Positions 10,681 through 22,132 are shown, counted from the stretch's first letter. The stretch: 64,000 nt of DNA from Thysanoteuthis rhombus (GCA_963457665.1 OY735206.1:29637599-29701598), one strand, 5' to 3'. Translations and numbers: made by a program. Notes: a model not told the origin generated them from the letters alone.

Positions 10681-11994
10681 CATGAAGATATCCTATGATA
10701 CAATTAAGTCTGTCCTGAAGATTTACGAATCATTGGCTAAAGGTTTAAAAATAAACATTCAGAGCAGAGAAAAGTTTGAAAAGTAACCGTCGAAACATTG
10801 AGGAAAAACAAAAGGAGTTTGAAAGTAAGATGGCCAATCTGAATATCAAGATTATGCATGTGAAAAGCTCAGTAGTGGTCTGGCTTGATTTTCATAAAAG
10901 TCACTTTTAGCAAAAGTAATCCTTTCTGGTTTACTGAGCAAGACACAATCACTGAGCGTAGCAAAGAAGAAAACAACAGAATGATTGAAGTTTACTGATT
11001 GTTTAGTTAGTATAACCTTACTATTAGCCAGAATACAACCCTCTTAACTTGAGTGTCATACAGTGCATCATTAGCAGTTGACCAATATCAGGTAATGGGT
11101 CAAACCAAGGCATTATAAATTTCTCATGTTGAGACAGAAGTATTGCTGAGAGGGGAAGGGTGGCTATGAGAAAACGCCCCCAATGGAGTGAGAATGCAAA
11201 AAGTTTTGTTAATAGTAATTCACCCTCTGCATTTCTAATGACAAATGTTGGAATTATTTGATGCAGGTGAGGGCTTCCTCAAGGAGCTAAGCCCCCTGGG
11301 CTCCCAAATCTCTTGTTACACCTTTGTGTTGTGGAAAAAAAGAATAATTCACAGCAACAAGTCTTTTTGGCATGAATGAACATTAGAGCACATTTGAAAT
11401 ATGAGAGAACCCTGTCAAGGTTGACAATGAGAGTAACAGTTTTTTTTCTGCTGCTACACCCTGAGAAGATAAGAGAGTTATGGGTGAATGCTCATTTAAT
11501 CATCCTTTTCTCTATGAACTGTCATGGCATGTCCTTAATGAGGCATTTTATCTAGATATGTGGCAATGAGATAAAGGGAGTAAAAGGGAGGATCGAATTC
11601 ATGCCTTTAACATTTAAATATAGATAGAATTGAAAAGAATAGATAGATAGAATCTGATTCTATTCCCTATGCTGATAACCATTATTCTACCCTGCTCCTT
11701 CATCTGTAATATGTGCGGGGATGCAGTTATATTGTTCTTCAAAGAGGGATCCAATAATTTTTTGAATCTAACGATAGTGAATCACCTTTTCAATTGGAAT
11801 ATCCAGTCCAAGTTTTCATCATAATCCATTGTTGTTAAAGAGTACATCAAAGTACGAATGTTATTTCTAGAATATTGGCCAGAGTACTACTATGATTAGA
11901 CTTCTTATTTTCATCTGCATTGTATTTTTAAAAATCTAAGAACAATATTAGGATCAGATTAGTTCTTGATATCTATAAGAAACTGTAAATCAAA
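10681..11994. other. No feature recognised
   Basis: About 1.3 kb without gene or shared repeat signal. A (GATA)-type short run lies at 11620-11652. Confidence 0.4.
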
Positions 11995-12240
11995 ACTGTC
12001 AACGTAGGTTTCTCCAGTTTTCAAGATGGTGTAGCTGGCTATGTATGTATGTATGTATGTATCACACATACAGGCCTGACCTATGAAGCTTGAGGGCAGA
12101 AAATTCAAACAATTACTCCTTATGTCAAGAAAAAATGGCTTCTTTGTTTTCTGTAATCCCCCACCCCTAATAGATTTTTAGTGTTGGGTTCAATTTGCAA
12201 TGTTAGTTTATCCTGCATTGATCCTATAGTTATTGTCTGA
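11995..12240 (-). repeat. Family C, partial reverse copy
   Basis: The reverse complement gives the family C 3' half: complement of tgtcaacgtaggtttctcca, then a (TATG)n run (12040-12060) where other copies carry (CAGC)/(CATA), then the ccccacccctaatagattt block and ggttcaatttgcaatgt. Confidence 0.65.
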
Positions 12241-12529
12241 CAGAATTCATCCTTGTATTTTGAAAATTGTACTTGTTTTAGTGATCACCACCCAATACAA
12301 CCCCCAATAGAGAATTACAGCTGGTGACGAAATTCCAGTTTCTGTTGCATGTGTTAGCTTAGTGAGACCAGGACTTTATTCCTACAAATTTTTCTATGAC
12401 CACTCCCTTGGTAGGATGCAAGTCCACTGAAGGGATACCTCCGCCTTAATCACACATCTTAGAGTGTACTCTATGATACATACTGGAGGTAAATATGTCT
12501 CAATATCTGTTTCATTTTAATCCAATTCA

Positions 12530-12966
12530 ATCAGAGCCAGATCAAGTGAGTGCAGGGCCAATAGCATATGTTATAGAGGGGCCCCAAATTAACCAATACA
12601 CATAAACATTAAGAATTACTTTTTCTTGCTTGCATGGTAATCAAATTTTTTTCATTTGTTACATCGCCAAACATGGCCGGTGCAGTGGTTTCATGCATCC
12701 TAGGCAAAACCTATAATTTGTGCTCCCAGTTGTATTCTAACAATTATCATTTTCAGTTTGAAGTGCATCTCTTGGACCTTTGCCCCTGAAGTGACTGCTT
12801 TGGTTTGCTTAATGGATGAGCTGGCCTTGCAGGCAGATAATATGACAAATACTTCTGACATTCCAGTAATAGTATTATTTCTGTTTTCATTTTTAACTTT
12901 GTACAGCATTCAGTGTGGGACCCTTGAAATTGCAGGGCCAGCAGCTTATGCAACTATTGCAACATA
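12530..12966. mobile_element. hAT-like element remnant
   Basis: Starts near cagagccagatcaagtg with an early ggggcccc block and ends with ggacccttgaaattgcaggg, cagcagcttatgcaactatt. The same end pattern (ggggccctaaaatctcaaag, gtaactgcactgtttgca) closes the element at 20152-20935. Such GGGCCC-flanked ends are common in animal hAT relatives. No transposase frame recognised. Confidence 0.35.
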
Positions 12967-13072
12967 GTTAATACAGCACTGGAAACAAATGATGTAAAAA
13001 AAAAAAAGTTTTTACACTTGAAATAGTAAATAGAATAAAATAATTGGTTAGTTTTCAATAAAAAATGCTTTT

Positions 13073-13750
13073 ATGATTAATGATGTTCAAAGACAAGGCG
13101 ACATCAGCTTGCCCTTATTCTTCACAGCTAGGCTCGAAATGATCTTCAGAAATTCAAACTGGACAAATGAGGGAATAATTGATGGCAAATACCTAAGCAA
13201 TCTTGGATTTTCTGACGGCATCATCCACTTTACCGAGAACCTTCACGAACTCCGGATAATGTTAGAAGAACTGAATGAAGAAAGCAAGAAAGTAGGTCTT
13301 CATATTAACTTCAGTAAAACCAATGTCATGTGCGATAGATATATTGAGGACAAAGACACAATGATCAAAATTGAAAATGTAGCAAAATGAAAAGAAATCA
13401 AAGAATCATCTTTGGTTGGCAGGCTTTTTGTAGAGCAAGCTTAACATTTAAGAACAAAAAGATCTCATTGGTTTTGAAAAAAGGGTTAACAGCCAATACG
13501 TCCCCCTGATAGTCACCTATGGAGCTGAAATATGGAAGCTAACTAAAAGATTGGCTCTCAAAATAAGAACCATGCAACGTTCCCAAGAGAGGATCATAAG
13601 ACAGTTTATTAGAGAATAAATTGCATTCAGAGATATCATAGAATCCTTAGAAAACTCAAATGGCAATGGACTACACATGTTGCAAGAATGTCAGACAGCC
13701 GCTAGATATCGCAACTCACAATGTGGATTCCCAGAGATCATATGCAGAAT
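13073..13750 (+). mobile_element. RTE-type LINE, reverse transcriptase and C-terminal remnant
   Basis: An open frame at 13073-13390 reads as RT palm sequence: RQGDISLPLFFTARLEMIFR, then YLSNLGFSDGIIHF, where the family has an F-A-D-D catalytic box and this copy has FSDG, then LNEESKKVGLHINFSKTNVM. Further on, after frame breaks, come TYGAEIWKLTKR, RTMQRSQERIIRQFI, RDIIESL, LKWQW and WIPRDHMQ, the same tail as at 2924-3318. A mutated catalytic box and several stops or shifts mark it as dead. It is joined at about 13751 to a family C tail. Confidence 0.85.
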
Positions 13751-13751
13751 G

Positions 13752-13830
13752 TATACATAGCCAGCCAGACCAACTTGAAAGCTGGAGAAACTTATGCTGA
13801 CAGTTTTGACTATGTCCAATGTGGTATGTC
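13752..13830 (+). repeat. Family C tail fused to the LINE
   Basis: acatagccagccagaccaac and tatgctgacagttttg match the last 80 bp of family C. The junction with the LINE falls in shared tatgcataca-like sequence, so it may be a recombination or template-switch joint. Confidence 0.6.
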
Positions 13831-14334
13831 AAAAAGCTCATGATAATGATGATCTTCGTGGGATTATTACTATTAGTTTGTGGTTATGTGTTTTTTTGAT
13901 TCCAACATGAAAGCATCTTTTATTTGGAGCTTGAATTTTAAATTATTTTGAATATTCATCGAACACATTTATTTAATTGTACATAATACAAGAGTATGAA
14001 TATTACATACAACCTATTACCTGCTGGCAGATTATCTTCCTGAAATTTAGCAAATGAAACTTTCGCTTTATCTGAACATAGATACTGATGGCAATTGCTA
14101 AAAGTAAACCTCTTGTAATTTTACTCACCAAAGAAAGGTTCTGTATTAATTTAGAGGGTGATTCAAAGGTTTTCCACTGTGTGTAATGTTAATTACATTA
14201 TTATTACTATTGTAATAATCTTTCGAAAAGAGTTTAAATATTCTGTTACTTGAGTGAAACTTTTATTACATTTCAAGAGAGAAGTAAGGTATAAAACTAA
14301 GGGCTGAATAATGAAAAAAAAACCAAAAAAAAAC
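13831..14334. other. No feature recognised
   Basis: AT-rich, no gene or shared repeat seen. Confidence 0.4.
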
Positions 14335-14760
14335 AGGTGTCGTTAGTCATTCAATAAAGACCATCACATGAATTTTGGCAGCATGCTGTGTTGGGGATAA
14401 TCAAATGAAAAAATTGGGAAAAAGTGTGATCAATGAATATCACTGAAGAGGTCCTAATTTTCAAAAAAAAAGGGATGAACACTGCCCAACACAAACTAAG
14501 AGACCAATTTATTATAATCTTACATTGTAAATTGAACCCTATGTTGAAGACTTTTTGGAGGTGAGGGGGTGGAATTTTCAAAAAACAATAATTTTTTTCT
14601 AGAAATAATGAGGATTAAATGTTTAAATTTCCAGCCTTGTAGCTCATTTGGTGCGGCCTGTATGTGTGGTACATGAATAACCAGCTGGACAGGCTAAATT
14701 AAAAACTGGAGAAACCTATTTTGAAAGTTTTGGTTGATAGTTTCAAAAAATAAAAAACAA
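14335..14760 (+). repeat. Family C, full-length-like copy
   Basis: Contains all main family C blocks in order: cattcaataaagaccatcac, gcagcatgctgtgttgggga, aaaaaattgggaaaaagtg, aactaagagaccaattta, atttccagccttgtagctc and agctggacaggc. Non-coding. Confidence 0.7.
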
Positions 14761-14779
14761 TGGGGAAAAAACAATACTT

Positions 14780-15260
14780 TACTTGCATTATAGAAACCCG
14801 ATAATTTTCACATTTGTTATGTTACCATTTCTTATTTATTTGAGAGGAATTTTAACATAAACCAAAAAAGCACTCGAAGAGCACATACTTCTGCAAACAC
14901 CATTGTCACTTAAATGTTCACAAATAGTTACGATGCAAGAAAGGTAACTGTAAAAAAAATTCATGTTTCCATCCTTAAATTTAATGGATTCTCTCTCAAC
15001 CCATGGCCTCCCCTTTGACAAAATGAAATTCATTTGGAACTTTTGAAGATATTGTTATTTGATATTCAAAGATGAATGAATACATCAACGCATGAAAGAT
15101 GATCCACCTCCAAATCCAATCAAATATTCCTTCAACCATAACCTGCACTTCAAGAAAATTTTATTGAAATTTATTTAGAACTTTTGGAGATATCATGTGG
15201 ACAGACAGGTGGACGGATAAATGGAAAGCCATGAGTGAATACTTATACCTCTACCAACTA
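14780..15260 (+). repeat. Dispersed repeat family L, copy 1
   Basis: Matches 33335-33530 (aaaaagcactcgaagagcac, acatacttctg) and, in its second half, 31430-31590 and 33595-33860. The signature is caagaaaattttattgaaat, agaacttttggagatatc and gacagacagg. This hallmark (fat-chain then gagatat then gacagacaga) is widespread in invertebrate repeat tails. Confidence 0.6.
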
Positions 15261-15494
15261 TTTTTGCTGATGTAAACTAATTGTTTCAGTATCATAAATA
15301 ACTCTAAATGAATTTATTAACTTACATGTATTATTGTGTGGGTCCAAAGACCAGATTCATAAAATGCTATCTTGAAATGGATACTTATTGACAAGACTTT
15401 CTCACAGTTCATTGCAGTTTATTAATAGTTTTTGTTATTGTATTTAATGTTGTTTTTCCTTTTCCTCTGTCACTAAAGCAAAAATCACTGGTTA

Positions 15495-15870
15495 TATAAC
15501 TACTAGCATATACCCATCCAAAATGACGGTGTTATTTATGTATTGATCAGCACTAATGAACCTGAAGCTATTTCATTAGTTAATTTATTTGTAATAATTC
15601 AAGTATCCTAATTTCAAGTTTTTTCAAAGTGTTAATTTATCCCAAGTTGCTTTAATGTTTGATTGGGCATGATGTTGTTGGAGTTTTTATGGTGTAATTT
15701 CTATTGTTATGTCATAATGAGATGGTGAATCAGTCAACAAGATCATTCAATTTGTGTGCAAACAAACAAATGAAAATTTGCATATAAGCTCATTACATAG
15801 ATTACATCTGATTTGTTATAACTGATTTCTAAAAGAGACATAATTCAGGATACTGATGAATACATTGGGA
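15495..15870 (+). repeat. Family K, copy 2
   Basis: Aligned with 5115-5390; begins ctactagcatatacccatcc and ends with caaacaaacaaatgaaaatt. A related fragment in reverse (aataacaccgtcattttt) is at 19783-19800. Confidence 0.55.
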
Positions 15871-16127
15871 ATGTAAATAAACTCTAATAATCATCTATAC
15901 CCTTTCTTTTTATGCAGAGAAAGATCGACGTATTAACTACCAAAAAAACTAGTGGCATCAACAATGTATTTCCTGAGTTTTTTTCTCAGTGGTATTTCCC
16001 TCTGCATGATTGATAAAGAGAATAGCCATAGGATAGATTATTCTATACGTAATATTTCAATGTAAGCATTCAGTAAGACTTCATTAGGAACCATTAACCA
16101 AAGTGTCACTAAAACAACCAAAATAGA

Positions 16128-16159
16128 TTTTTCAGTTTTCAAGTCTGTCTTTCTGGCTA

Positions 16160-16241
<82 letters not shown>

Positions 16242-16390
16242 TCATGTGTACAGGCAGCATCAATACTGCTAGTAGGTTAGAAATTTCAACATTTACTCGT
16301 TACTATGTCTACAAAAGACATGTTTTTGTCTTTTAACCTTCCCCCCCAATAAGTTTTTATATCTCATTGTACTGATCATGATTTTGTAAT
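16128..16390 (-). repeat. Family C, reverse partial copy with (TA)n
   Basis: The reverse complement shows the ttttcagttttcaagt and ctggctacgcata family C tail, with an internal 75-bp TA tract at 16162-16240, then the cccccccaataagtttttat block. The simple repeat sits where other copies have (CATA)n or (CAGC)n. Confidence 0.6.
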
Positions 16391-16544
16391 AATTCCTTTT
16401 GGTTCAGTGAATAAGAAGGGATAACCAATTCTAGTAATTTTTGTAGGATTTTGGTAGCATCAGTGATTGTCAAGAAAAGAATCTCTTGGCATTGATAAAT
16501 GATATTAAATTATCAGTCTCAATTGGACTCAAGATTGAAGTGTA

Positions 16545-17097
16545 CAAGGTCTGACTGGAAAGTATCCAGCCATTTGATATTAACAAAAAAAGAGAAAGAA
16601 GTCCACTAAGGGTAATGGTGCATTAGTCCTTCCCAGAGTTCTCCCCTTGAGATCGCATGCATTCATCCCAGTGTGCTCTCCATTTTTCAAAACAGTTTGA
16701 AAAGTTCTCTTTTGGGATAGCCATCAGCTGCATCATCACATTTTCCTTAATCTCATCCACAGTGTGAAATTCCCTATTTTTCAACAGAGAAAAACCTGAA
16801 ATTGCAGGGAGCCAAATCTTGACTGTAGGGGAAGGGGGCTTCTGAGAGATCTAGGTGATGGGGTGCTTTGCCTAAAAAGCCTCCACAAGATGTGAAGAAT
16901 GGGCAGGTTCCATCATTGTAAATGTGATGATCACACGGTACACAAGTACACTCAATGCCGACTGAGTAACCCCTGCAAGAGTGTCTGTTCATGCATATGC
17001 AGTAAGGTACCCTCTTATTGGTTGCCAGGCCTCATCAAGTCTATTCAACTTGTTCTCGAGATTTTCAAAATAGCTGGACATTTGTGGACAGACCTCG
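16545..17097 (-). mobile_element. Mariner-derived MITE, family E copy 2
   Basis: The minus strand contains a mariner transposase C terminus: PYSQDLAPCNFRFFSVEK (family consensus YSPDLAPCDF) and, further along in a continuing frame, FEKWRAHWDECM close to the mariner W-x-x-R-x-x-x-C motif. The catalytic domain before the YSxDLAP motif is missing: the frame jumps to the element's other end. The ends are imperfect inverted repeats (aggtctgactggaaagtatc and its partner aggtctgtccacaaatgtcc). Confidence 0.8.
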
Positions 17098-17406
17098 TAT
17101 TTTTATTAAATTCTGCAAGCAAAAGAAAGGAAAATCATGAAAACATTGTTTGATATCAGTTTCTCTATTATGCATTAAAGGGAGTATGAGAGCAGGCATG
17201 TTTTTTGCACCTGTGAATATGCCCTTTGTGAACTGTATTTGGATATTTTAAACTTTTTAGCCCTTTTGCTTTTTGTTGAGGTTTTGCCACTTTGCAGATG
17301 TTGACTGATTCATTTAAAATAATAGAGCATCAGGTATCAAGGAATAGCCTGAAATATTGACAGAAAATACCCAACAGAAATTACATTCATCAACCAAATT
17401 TGTAAC

Positions 17407-17411
<5 letters not shown>
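17098..17411. other. No feature recognised
   Basis: Nothing shared or coding seen. Confidence 0.4.

Positions 17412-17497
<86 letters not shown>
17412..17497. repeat. (TA)n-(GA)n compound microsatellite
   Basis: A 50-bp TA tract runs directly into a GA tract. Confidence 0.9.
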
Positions 17498-17498
<1 letters not shown>

Positions 17499-17559
17499 AT
17501 AACGAACTAATTGGAGTAAGGGGATTGCCTTTGAAGTCAAATGCTTATAATGCCTGATG

Positions 17560-17850
17560 GTTATTATTTGCTGCATTTAACGAACATCATTCAATAAATC
17601 CAAAGACAGTTCGGTTGGCCCTCGTTCTATGATCAACCTTACCTTATATCATTCAGTAAATTATAATGAAAAAGTTTGTGGCACTATCCTAGTTTCGTGG
17701 TCCAAACTTTTGCCGAATTTAGTTCAAGATCAAAATGTAGTATCTGTTCATCTCGAGTCAATGGAACAATAACCTCCTGTTTTCAATTTTTAACGTTATT
17801 ATAGTTGTATTTAATTGTTTTCTTCATAAATTTTGATTTAATTTAATTTT
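17560..17850 (+). repeat. Repeat family F, left arm of a large palindrome, with U2-like segment
   Basis: It matches, reversed, 18091-18362 and, directly, 21860-22050 plus 22614-22745. Blocks in order: catttaacgaa, ggcactatcctagtttcgtg, gatcaaaatgtagtatctgt (17728-17747), aataacctcctgttttcaat, ttattatagttgtattt and gttttcttcataaattt. The gatcaa...gtagtatctgttc block resembles U2 snRNA around the branchpoint-pairing region. Confidence 0.6.
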
Positions 17851-18090
17851 GATTTCTTTTTAATTGACAAAAAAGCAAAAGTTTTATTATGATTGCATTT
17901 TAATTGTTTGCTTGAATCTTTATAAAACAATAATTTAAATACAAAAAACAATAATTCAATTATGAAATTACAATATAAATGATAATATACTCTGATATCA
18001 AATTCAACAATAACAATTTTAAAAAAGGGTTGCTTGTGAGATGTGATTGGGGTAAACTTTAATTCATAACAACTTTTGTTTTTATCAATT

Positions 18091-18362
18091 GTAAAATTTT
18101 CGAATTAAATTAAGATTCATGAAGGAAACAATTAAAATATAAACATACTGTTTAAAATTGAAAACTGTGAGTTAATATTGTTTCGTTGACGTGAGAAAAA
18201 CAGATACATCACTTTGATGTAAACGCCACAGAAGGCTGGTGGTCCACAAAACTAGGATATTGCCTAATTATGGTTCACCTGTTCTCCGCGTTTATCAAAG
18301 TTCGTTGGGTAAAAAAGAAGAAAGTTAGGTATGGTCCACGTATTCGTTAAAGCCTAAATTAG
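18091..18362 (-). repeat. Family F, right arm of the palindrome
   Basis: Reverse complement of the arm at 17560-17850: outer taggctttaacgaatacg, gcaatatcctagttttgtgg, catcaaagtgatgtatctgt and inner gtttccttcatgaatctta. The arms point their AT-rich ends at each other across about 240 bp, so the whole unit (17560-18362) could fold back on itself. Confidence 0.6.
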
Positions 18363-18433
18363 TTATATTGGAGGTTTACAGTACATATATAGTGACGTTC
18401 CTATGGTTGGTGTCACTTTGGGCAGTAAAACAG

Positions 18434-18625
18434 GGCATCATCCTCAGTGTTGTAAACTCAGAAATTTCGCGCTAAATTGATCTAAAAAAATGTCAAAAAT
18501 GCCAAAACGCGCTAAAAAAATCCACTGAGAACGTTTTTGTGGACACTTTTAATAGTTGAAAATGGCCAGATTAGTCTAAAAGTTGCGGTAAATGTTGAAT
18601 TTTTGCGTTACAACATCATGGCTGC
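18434..18625 (+). mobile_element. Repeat family P, copy 1 (DNA-transposon-like end)
   Basis: Begins tcagtgttgtaaactcagaa and ends tgttgaatttttgcgttaca; aligned with the reverse of 60775-61015. A weaker relative of the first 40 bp (agggttgccaactttatttt) lies at 35885-35925. Non-coding. Confidence 0.45.
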
Positions 18626-18642
18626 CCCCTTCGGTACGCCAG

Positions 18643-18687
<45 letters not shown>

Positions 18688-19019
18688 ATGCAAAATTATT
18701 TTACTTCAACCTACCTCCATGCTAACAGGATAAAAGTTTTTTTAATTTTCAAAACATATCAAAATCATGAAGTAGTTATATTCATGGAGACATAGAGGAA
18801 TATGAGTGCCAGAACAAGAAACCTGTCCTGTTTTTAATACTCCCAAAACAGGGCTATGACAAAAAAAAGCTGACAGACTCCATATTGGGAAATAAAATTG
18901 CAAATACAAATAAAACTAAATTACATGCACCTAATATTATATAATAAAATAATTATAAGACAACACGTTGAAATAACACTGATCAGATTGAAAGTGGTTT
19001 ACGTGACACAAAGACGTTG
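18626..19019. other. Spacer with a short TA/TG microsatellite
   Basis: A TA then TG run at 18643-18690; the remainder is unrecognised. Confidence 0.5.
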
Positions 19020-19490
19020 ATACTTTGGAAATGACTTTAAATTTGTTCTTTTCCAGCACTATAATATATTTATTCGGAACTCTTGGATAAAAACCTATGA
19101 TTAATCCTGATTTTATTTTCGGGCTGTGATCGAAGTAAAAATGTATGAGGTCGTTCTTATGAGTGGCTTTGCGAAAAACACTACACTGATGGTGTTATTG
19201 GATCTGTGTAGTTAGGTGTCAAGGAATGGTTGTGTCATTGGATTCTGTTTCTTGTGTGAATTTAATTTAGGGTCCTACCGTGTTTAGTTCACTAGGTTTG
19301 TCTAAATCTGTGTGCTGGGGGTATAAGATTAGGGTATCGTTGATGTAGCGAAAATAGGAAGCTGTCTTGGGTATGATATGTGCGAAAGGGCCTGATTCCA
19401 AAAATTCTAGAAAAAAAAAAGCTAATACTTCATTCATACAATTTCTCTGTACCGCTGCAAGTTCTTTGAAAAAGATGGCTGGCAACCATC
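19020..19490 (-). mobile_element. Penelope-like element, reverse transcriptase fragment
   Basis: The minus strand reads FLESGPFAHIIPKTASYFRY then INDTLILYPQHTDLDK and, downstream, IKFTQETESNDTTIPFLDT and FYPRVPN-type sequence. The YFRY-x-DDT box with PxxTDL and the later IKFT...PFLD motifs are characteristic of Penelope-like reverse transcriptases (a retroelement class without capsid or LTR kinship). It is broken. No other part of the element was located with confidence. Confidence 0.7.
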
Positions 19491-19954
19491 GAAATGCACC
19501 AGAACATGCCCACGTTATAATAAAAGTTTTCGAAATGTAACACCTATTTTTCTCTCAGATTTTCTCTCCACCCTCCTATTGTCATTTTACCAACATTCTG
19601 TCGGATCACCTCACGTCCACACAACAAACACATATATACATATATATTGTATGTAATACTTTTCAATTTGCGTATATATAATGCGCTAGGGTCCTAGGCA
19701 GAGATCCAGGAAGTAACATTTGATCCTTGGCAGAGCACACAGATACTCTGATCTTAGACACAAGTGCCGATCCAAACCCAAATAACACCGTCATTTTTCC
19801 TGGTTACAATTCTAATAGATAAATAAAAGCAAATACGAGCAGATGGTGATGGATAATGTAACACCATTTGATTATTAAATAAATGGAATTATTCTAATAT
19901 CAGTTTATCCATCAGGAAATGACTGCAATATATAAGTAATTTGGCCATATCATT
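19491..19954. other. No clear feature
   Basis: Contains a family K-like fragment at 19783-19800; the rest is unrecognised. Confidence 0.4.
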
Positions 19955-20145
19955 GCACTTCAAAAATAACATGTTGCTCTGCATTTTCTTGTTAATGGTC
20001 AACCAGAATGAACCCTGATTTTTCACACATTTACATAAAAAGAATAAATGGTTACGCTGCAATTAACATTCAATAGTTATTTCCCTTGGAAAATGCTACA
20101 AACAAAAAACATATGTATTATCATGCAAGAGCGGATTGACCCGCA
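19955..20145 (+). repeat. Family A, copy 2
   Basis: Shows gttgctctgcattttcttg, caaccagaatgaacc, acacatttacataaaaag, caatagttatttcccttgg and aacaaaaaacatatgta in order, as in 38175-38385. Confidence 0.65.
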
Positions 20146-20151
20146 GCACAA

Positions 20152-20935
20152 CCGAGCAAAATCCTGGTGGGCCGGTCAGTTTGTGAACCGTTGCTGCCTA
20201 GTACCCAATTAGTAGATCAATGATTCTCAACCTGTGTGTAGTGGTACAATAGTGCGCCGCAAAAAACAAAAATATTCCGAGCCTTGGGCGTGTCCAGTAG
20301 AGTATTAGATCTGTTCCGCCCCCCGCTCACAGAGTTGCCAATCTAGTAGTTTTATCACAAGATTTTGTGACGTCTCAACCTTAGTGGCGCCTGGTGAAAG
20401 GAGAAAGGAAAGGGTGATGAGTACATATATCAATATGCTGATATGAAAGTTTCGTTCATTGACTATTGAAATGGGTTTATACAATGCATTTTTACAGGTC
20501 ATGTGCCGGATAAGTCAAAAATATTTTGTAGTGTGTCATTGTGCAATAAAGTTTGAGAACCACTGTAGTAGGCTGATAATAGTTTCAATACTTCTATGCT
20601 GCTGACAAGATCGAGTTTACTATTTAAGGGGCCCACTTAATAAAATATCTTAGGGCCTTTCTATTTTTGTATTTCGCCATTATTTTCTAATCAAAATGAA
20701 AATGATCTATTCATGATGTTGGAATGTTAAATTCTAAGTAAAGTCCTTATGGATCAATCATCTATCTCTTTGATATGAGATAATGAATCCTCAAACAAGT
20801 TTAGTTGAGGCATTTTACTTTTTATCCTCACGAAATGAAAATATTGAAATATTTCGAAGACATTTTTGGGGCCCTAAAATCTCAAAGCCCCTGTGTAACT
20901 GCACTGTTTGCATTGTACGGCCCTGGCTACTGAGT
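20152..20935. mobile_element. hAT-like element, older host of a nested insertion
   Basis: Left end gagcggattgacccgcagca with tggtgggccgg; right end ggggccctaaaatctcaaag, gtaactgcactgtttgca, tacggccctggc. These GC-rich ends contrast with the AT-rich surroundings and match widespread animal hAT-like ends. The element is split by the insertion at 20218-20565. Confidence 0.45.
20218..20565. mobile_element. hAT MITE nested in the older element
   Basis: The right end reads gtttgagaaccactg, whose complement CAGTGGTTCTCAAAC is a typical hAT terminal repeat; the left end is the diverged caatgattctcaacc. The flanks tagtagat (20210-20217) and tagtaggc (20566-20573) share 6 of 8 bases, as expected for an 8-bp hAT target duplication. 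No transposase frame, so non-autonomous. Confidence 0.7.
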
Positions 20936-21859
20936 AACCCACTGTGCTCTATATTTGTTGTAGGTGTCTGTATATGCAATTTTATGACGGAAGTTATCAA
21001 TTGAATAATCAAATAATGACGTCCTGTCCCTACTCAAGGCCCTGTAGGTCAGAGCAAAAAAAAAAAAAAAAAAAAAAAATGTTTCAGTGCGGAGAAAATG
21101 TAAGGGTACAAGTTAAGTAGTGCTATCCCCACAAATAAATGCAATTCTCTCTACAAGGCTTGTAGTATTGCTTCATTTCCCCGTTTAATACTCCAATGAC
21201 TGTGACCCCAAACTACCTACCTCTGACCCTAACGTAGTAAAACAACAGAAATATCCTCACTGTTAGAGTAATAGATGGGGAAATACAGCAAATTAATTAT
21301 CTATGAGAGGGACTGCATTACTTGACTTGTACCAACATAATTCTTTGATAAGATTTTCTCAATAAGCTTTTGCATGAATCATCATGTTGCATTCGTTAAG
21401 ACAGAAACTTCTGCAAACAGAGACTTTCGAAGTGTCGTTCAAATTAGATCAAGAAAAGTTGGTTTTAAATCTCATATTTTTTAAATTATTCATTTTTAAA
21501 AAAAAATTCTGTCTATTTTGTAGGTATTTCAAGTATCGTATTATCACAATTATGCTGTTAAAGGTTTTTGGAGTTTACTTCAAACTTTATGACAAAATAT
21601 TTGAAAAATTCTGATGTTGCAAAAATAAAAAAAATAAAAAATAAAAAAAGTTTCAACTTCTAAAATGTAACAAATATTTTTGTACATTCAGTGTCTTTGC
21701 AAATCCCTGGTTTTCTCTCAACATTCCATTGATTCAGCAGTTAGGAATCTTTTCAGATTGACAAACAACTGCATTTGTTAAGAAGTAAACGCATTTTAAC
21801 CTGACAGATTAATGCGTCGATTTAACTTTATATTGAGAAATTATTAGGATGTCCTTCAG
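20936..21859. other. No gene recognised; contains poly(A) run
   Basis: A 23-bp A run lies at 21057-21079 and an A-rich stretch at 21625-21648. An open frame at 21384-21614 has no recognisable domain. Confidence 0.4.
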
Positions 21860-22020
21860 TACGAAACTCCGTAACGAACCTCAATTTACCGAATTTCGGC
21901 TTTAACGAACACGTGAATCCACCTGTAATGACATCAGATTTACCGAAGGAAGTTCGATGTATGCAACGAACTTGGCATTATCCTGTTCCTAGCGTCGTGG
22001 TTAAGCCTTTAGTGGCCTTT

Positions 22021-22050
22021 AGATCAAGGACAAAGCAGTAGTATCTGTTC
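22021..22050 (+). ncRNA. U2 snRNA-like segment (branchpoint-pairing region), pseudogenic
   Basis: agatcaagg, a short divergent stretch, then gtagtatctgttc. U2 snRNA has AAGATCAAGTGTAGTATCTG here, including the GTAGTA that pairs with the intron branch site. Too short and diverged to be a working gene. Confidence 0.45.
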
Positions 22051-22110
22051 GCAGCACACGCTTTGCACCGGTGCGATGCCATAGTCGAGGATGGCTCACT
22101 GAGGTTCTTG

Positions 22111-22132
22111 GCTTCTCTGCCTTTTGGCTAAG
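22111..22132 (+). ncRNA. U2 snRNA 5'-end-like segment, pseudogenic
   Basis: gcttctctgccttttggcta, followed by ag, differs at one base from the start of metazoan U2 snRNA (GCTTCTCGGCCTTTTGGCTA), the stem-loop I region. The match then stops. Confidence 0.5.

Noticed and set aside
22021-22132. Functional U2 snRNA gene
   Set aside because: The U2-like blocks are short, out of order (the 5'-end block lies after the branchpoint block), and the Sm site and 3' stem-loops are missing.
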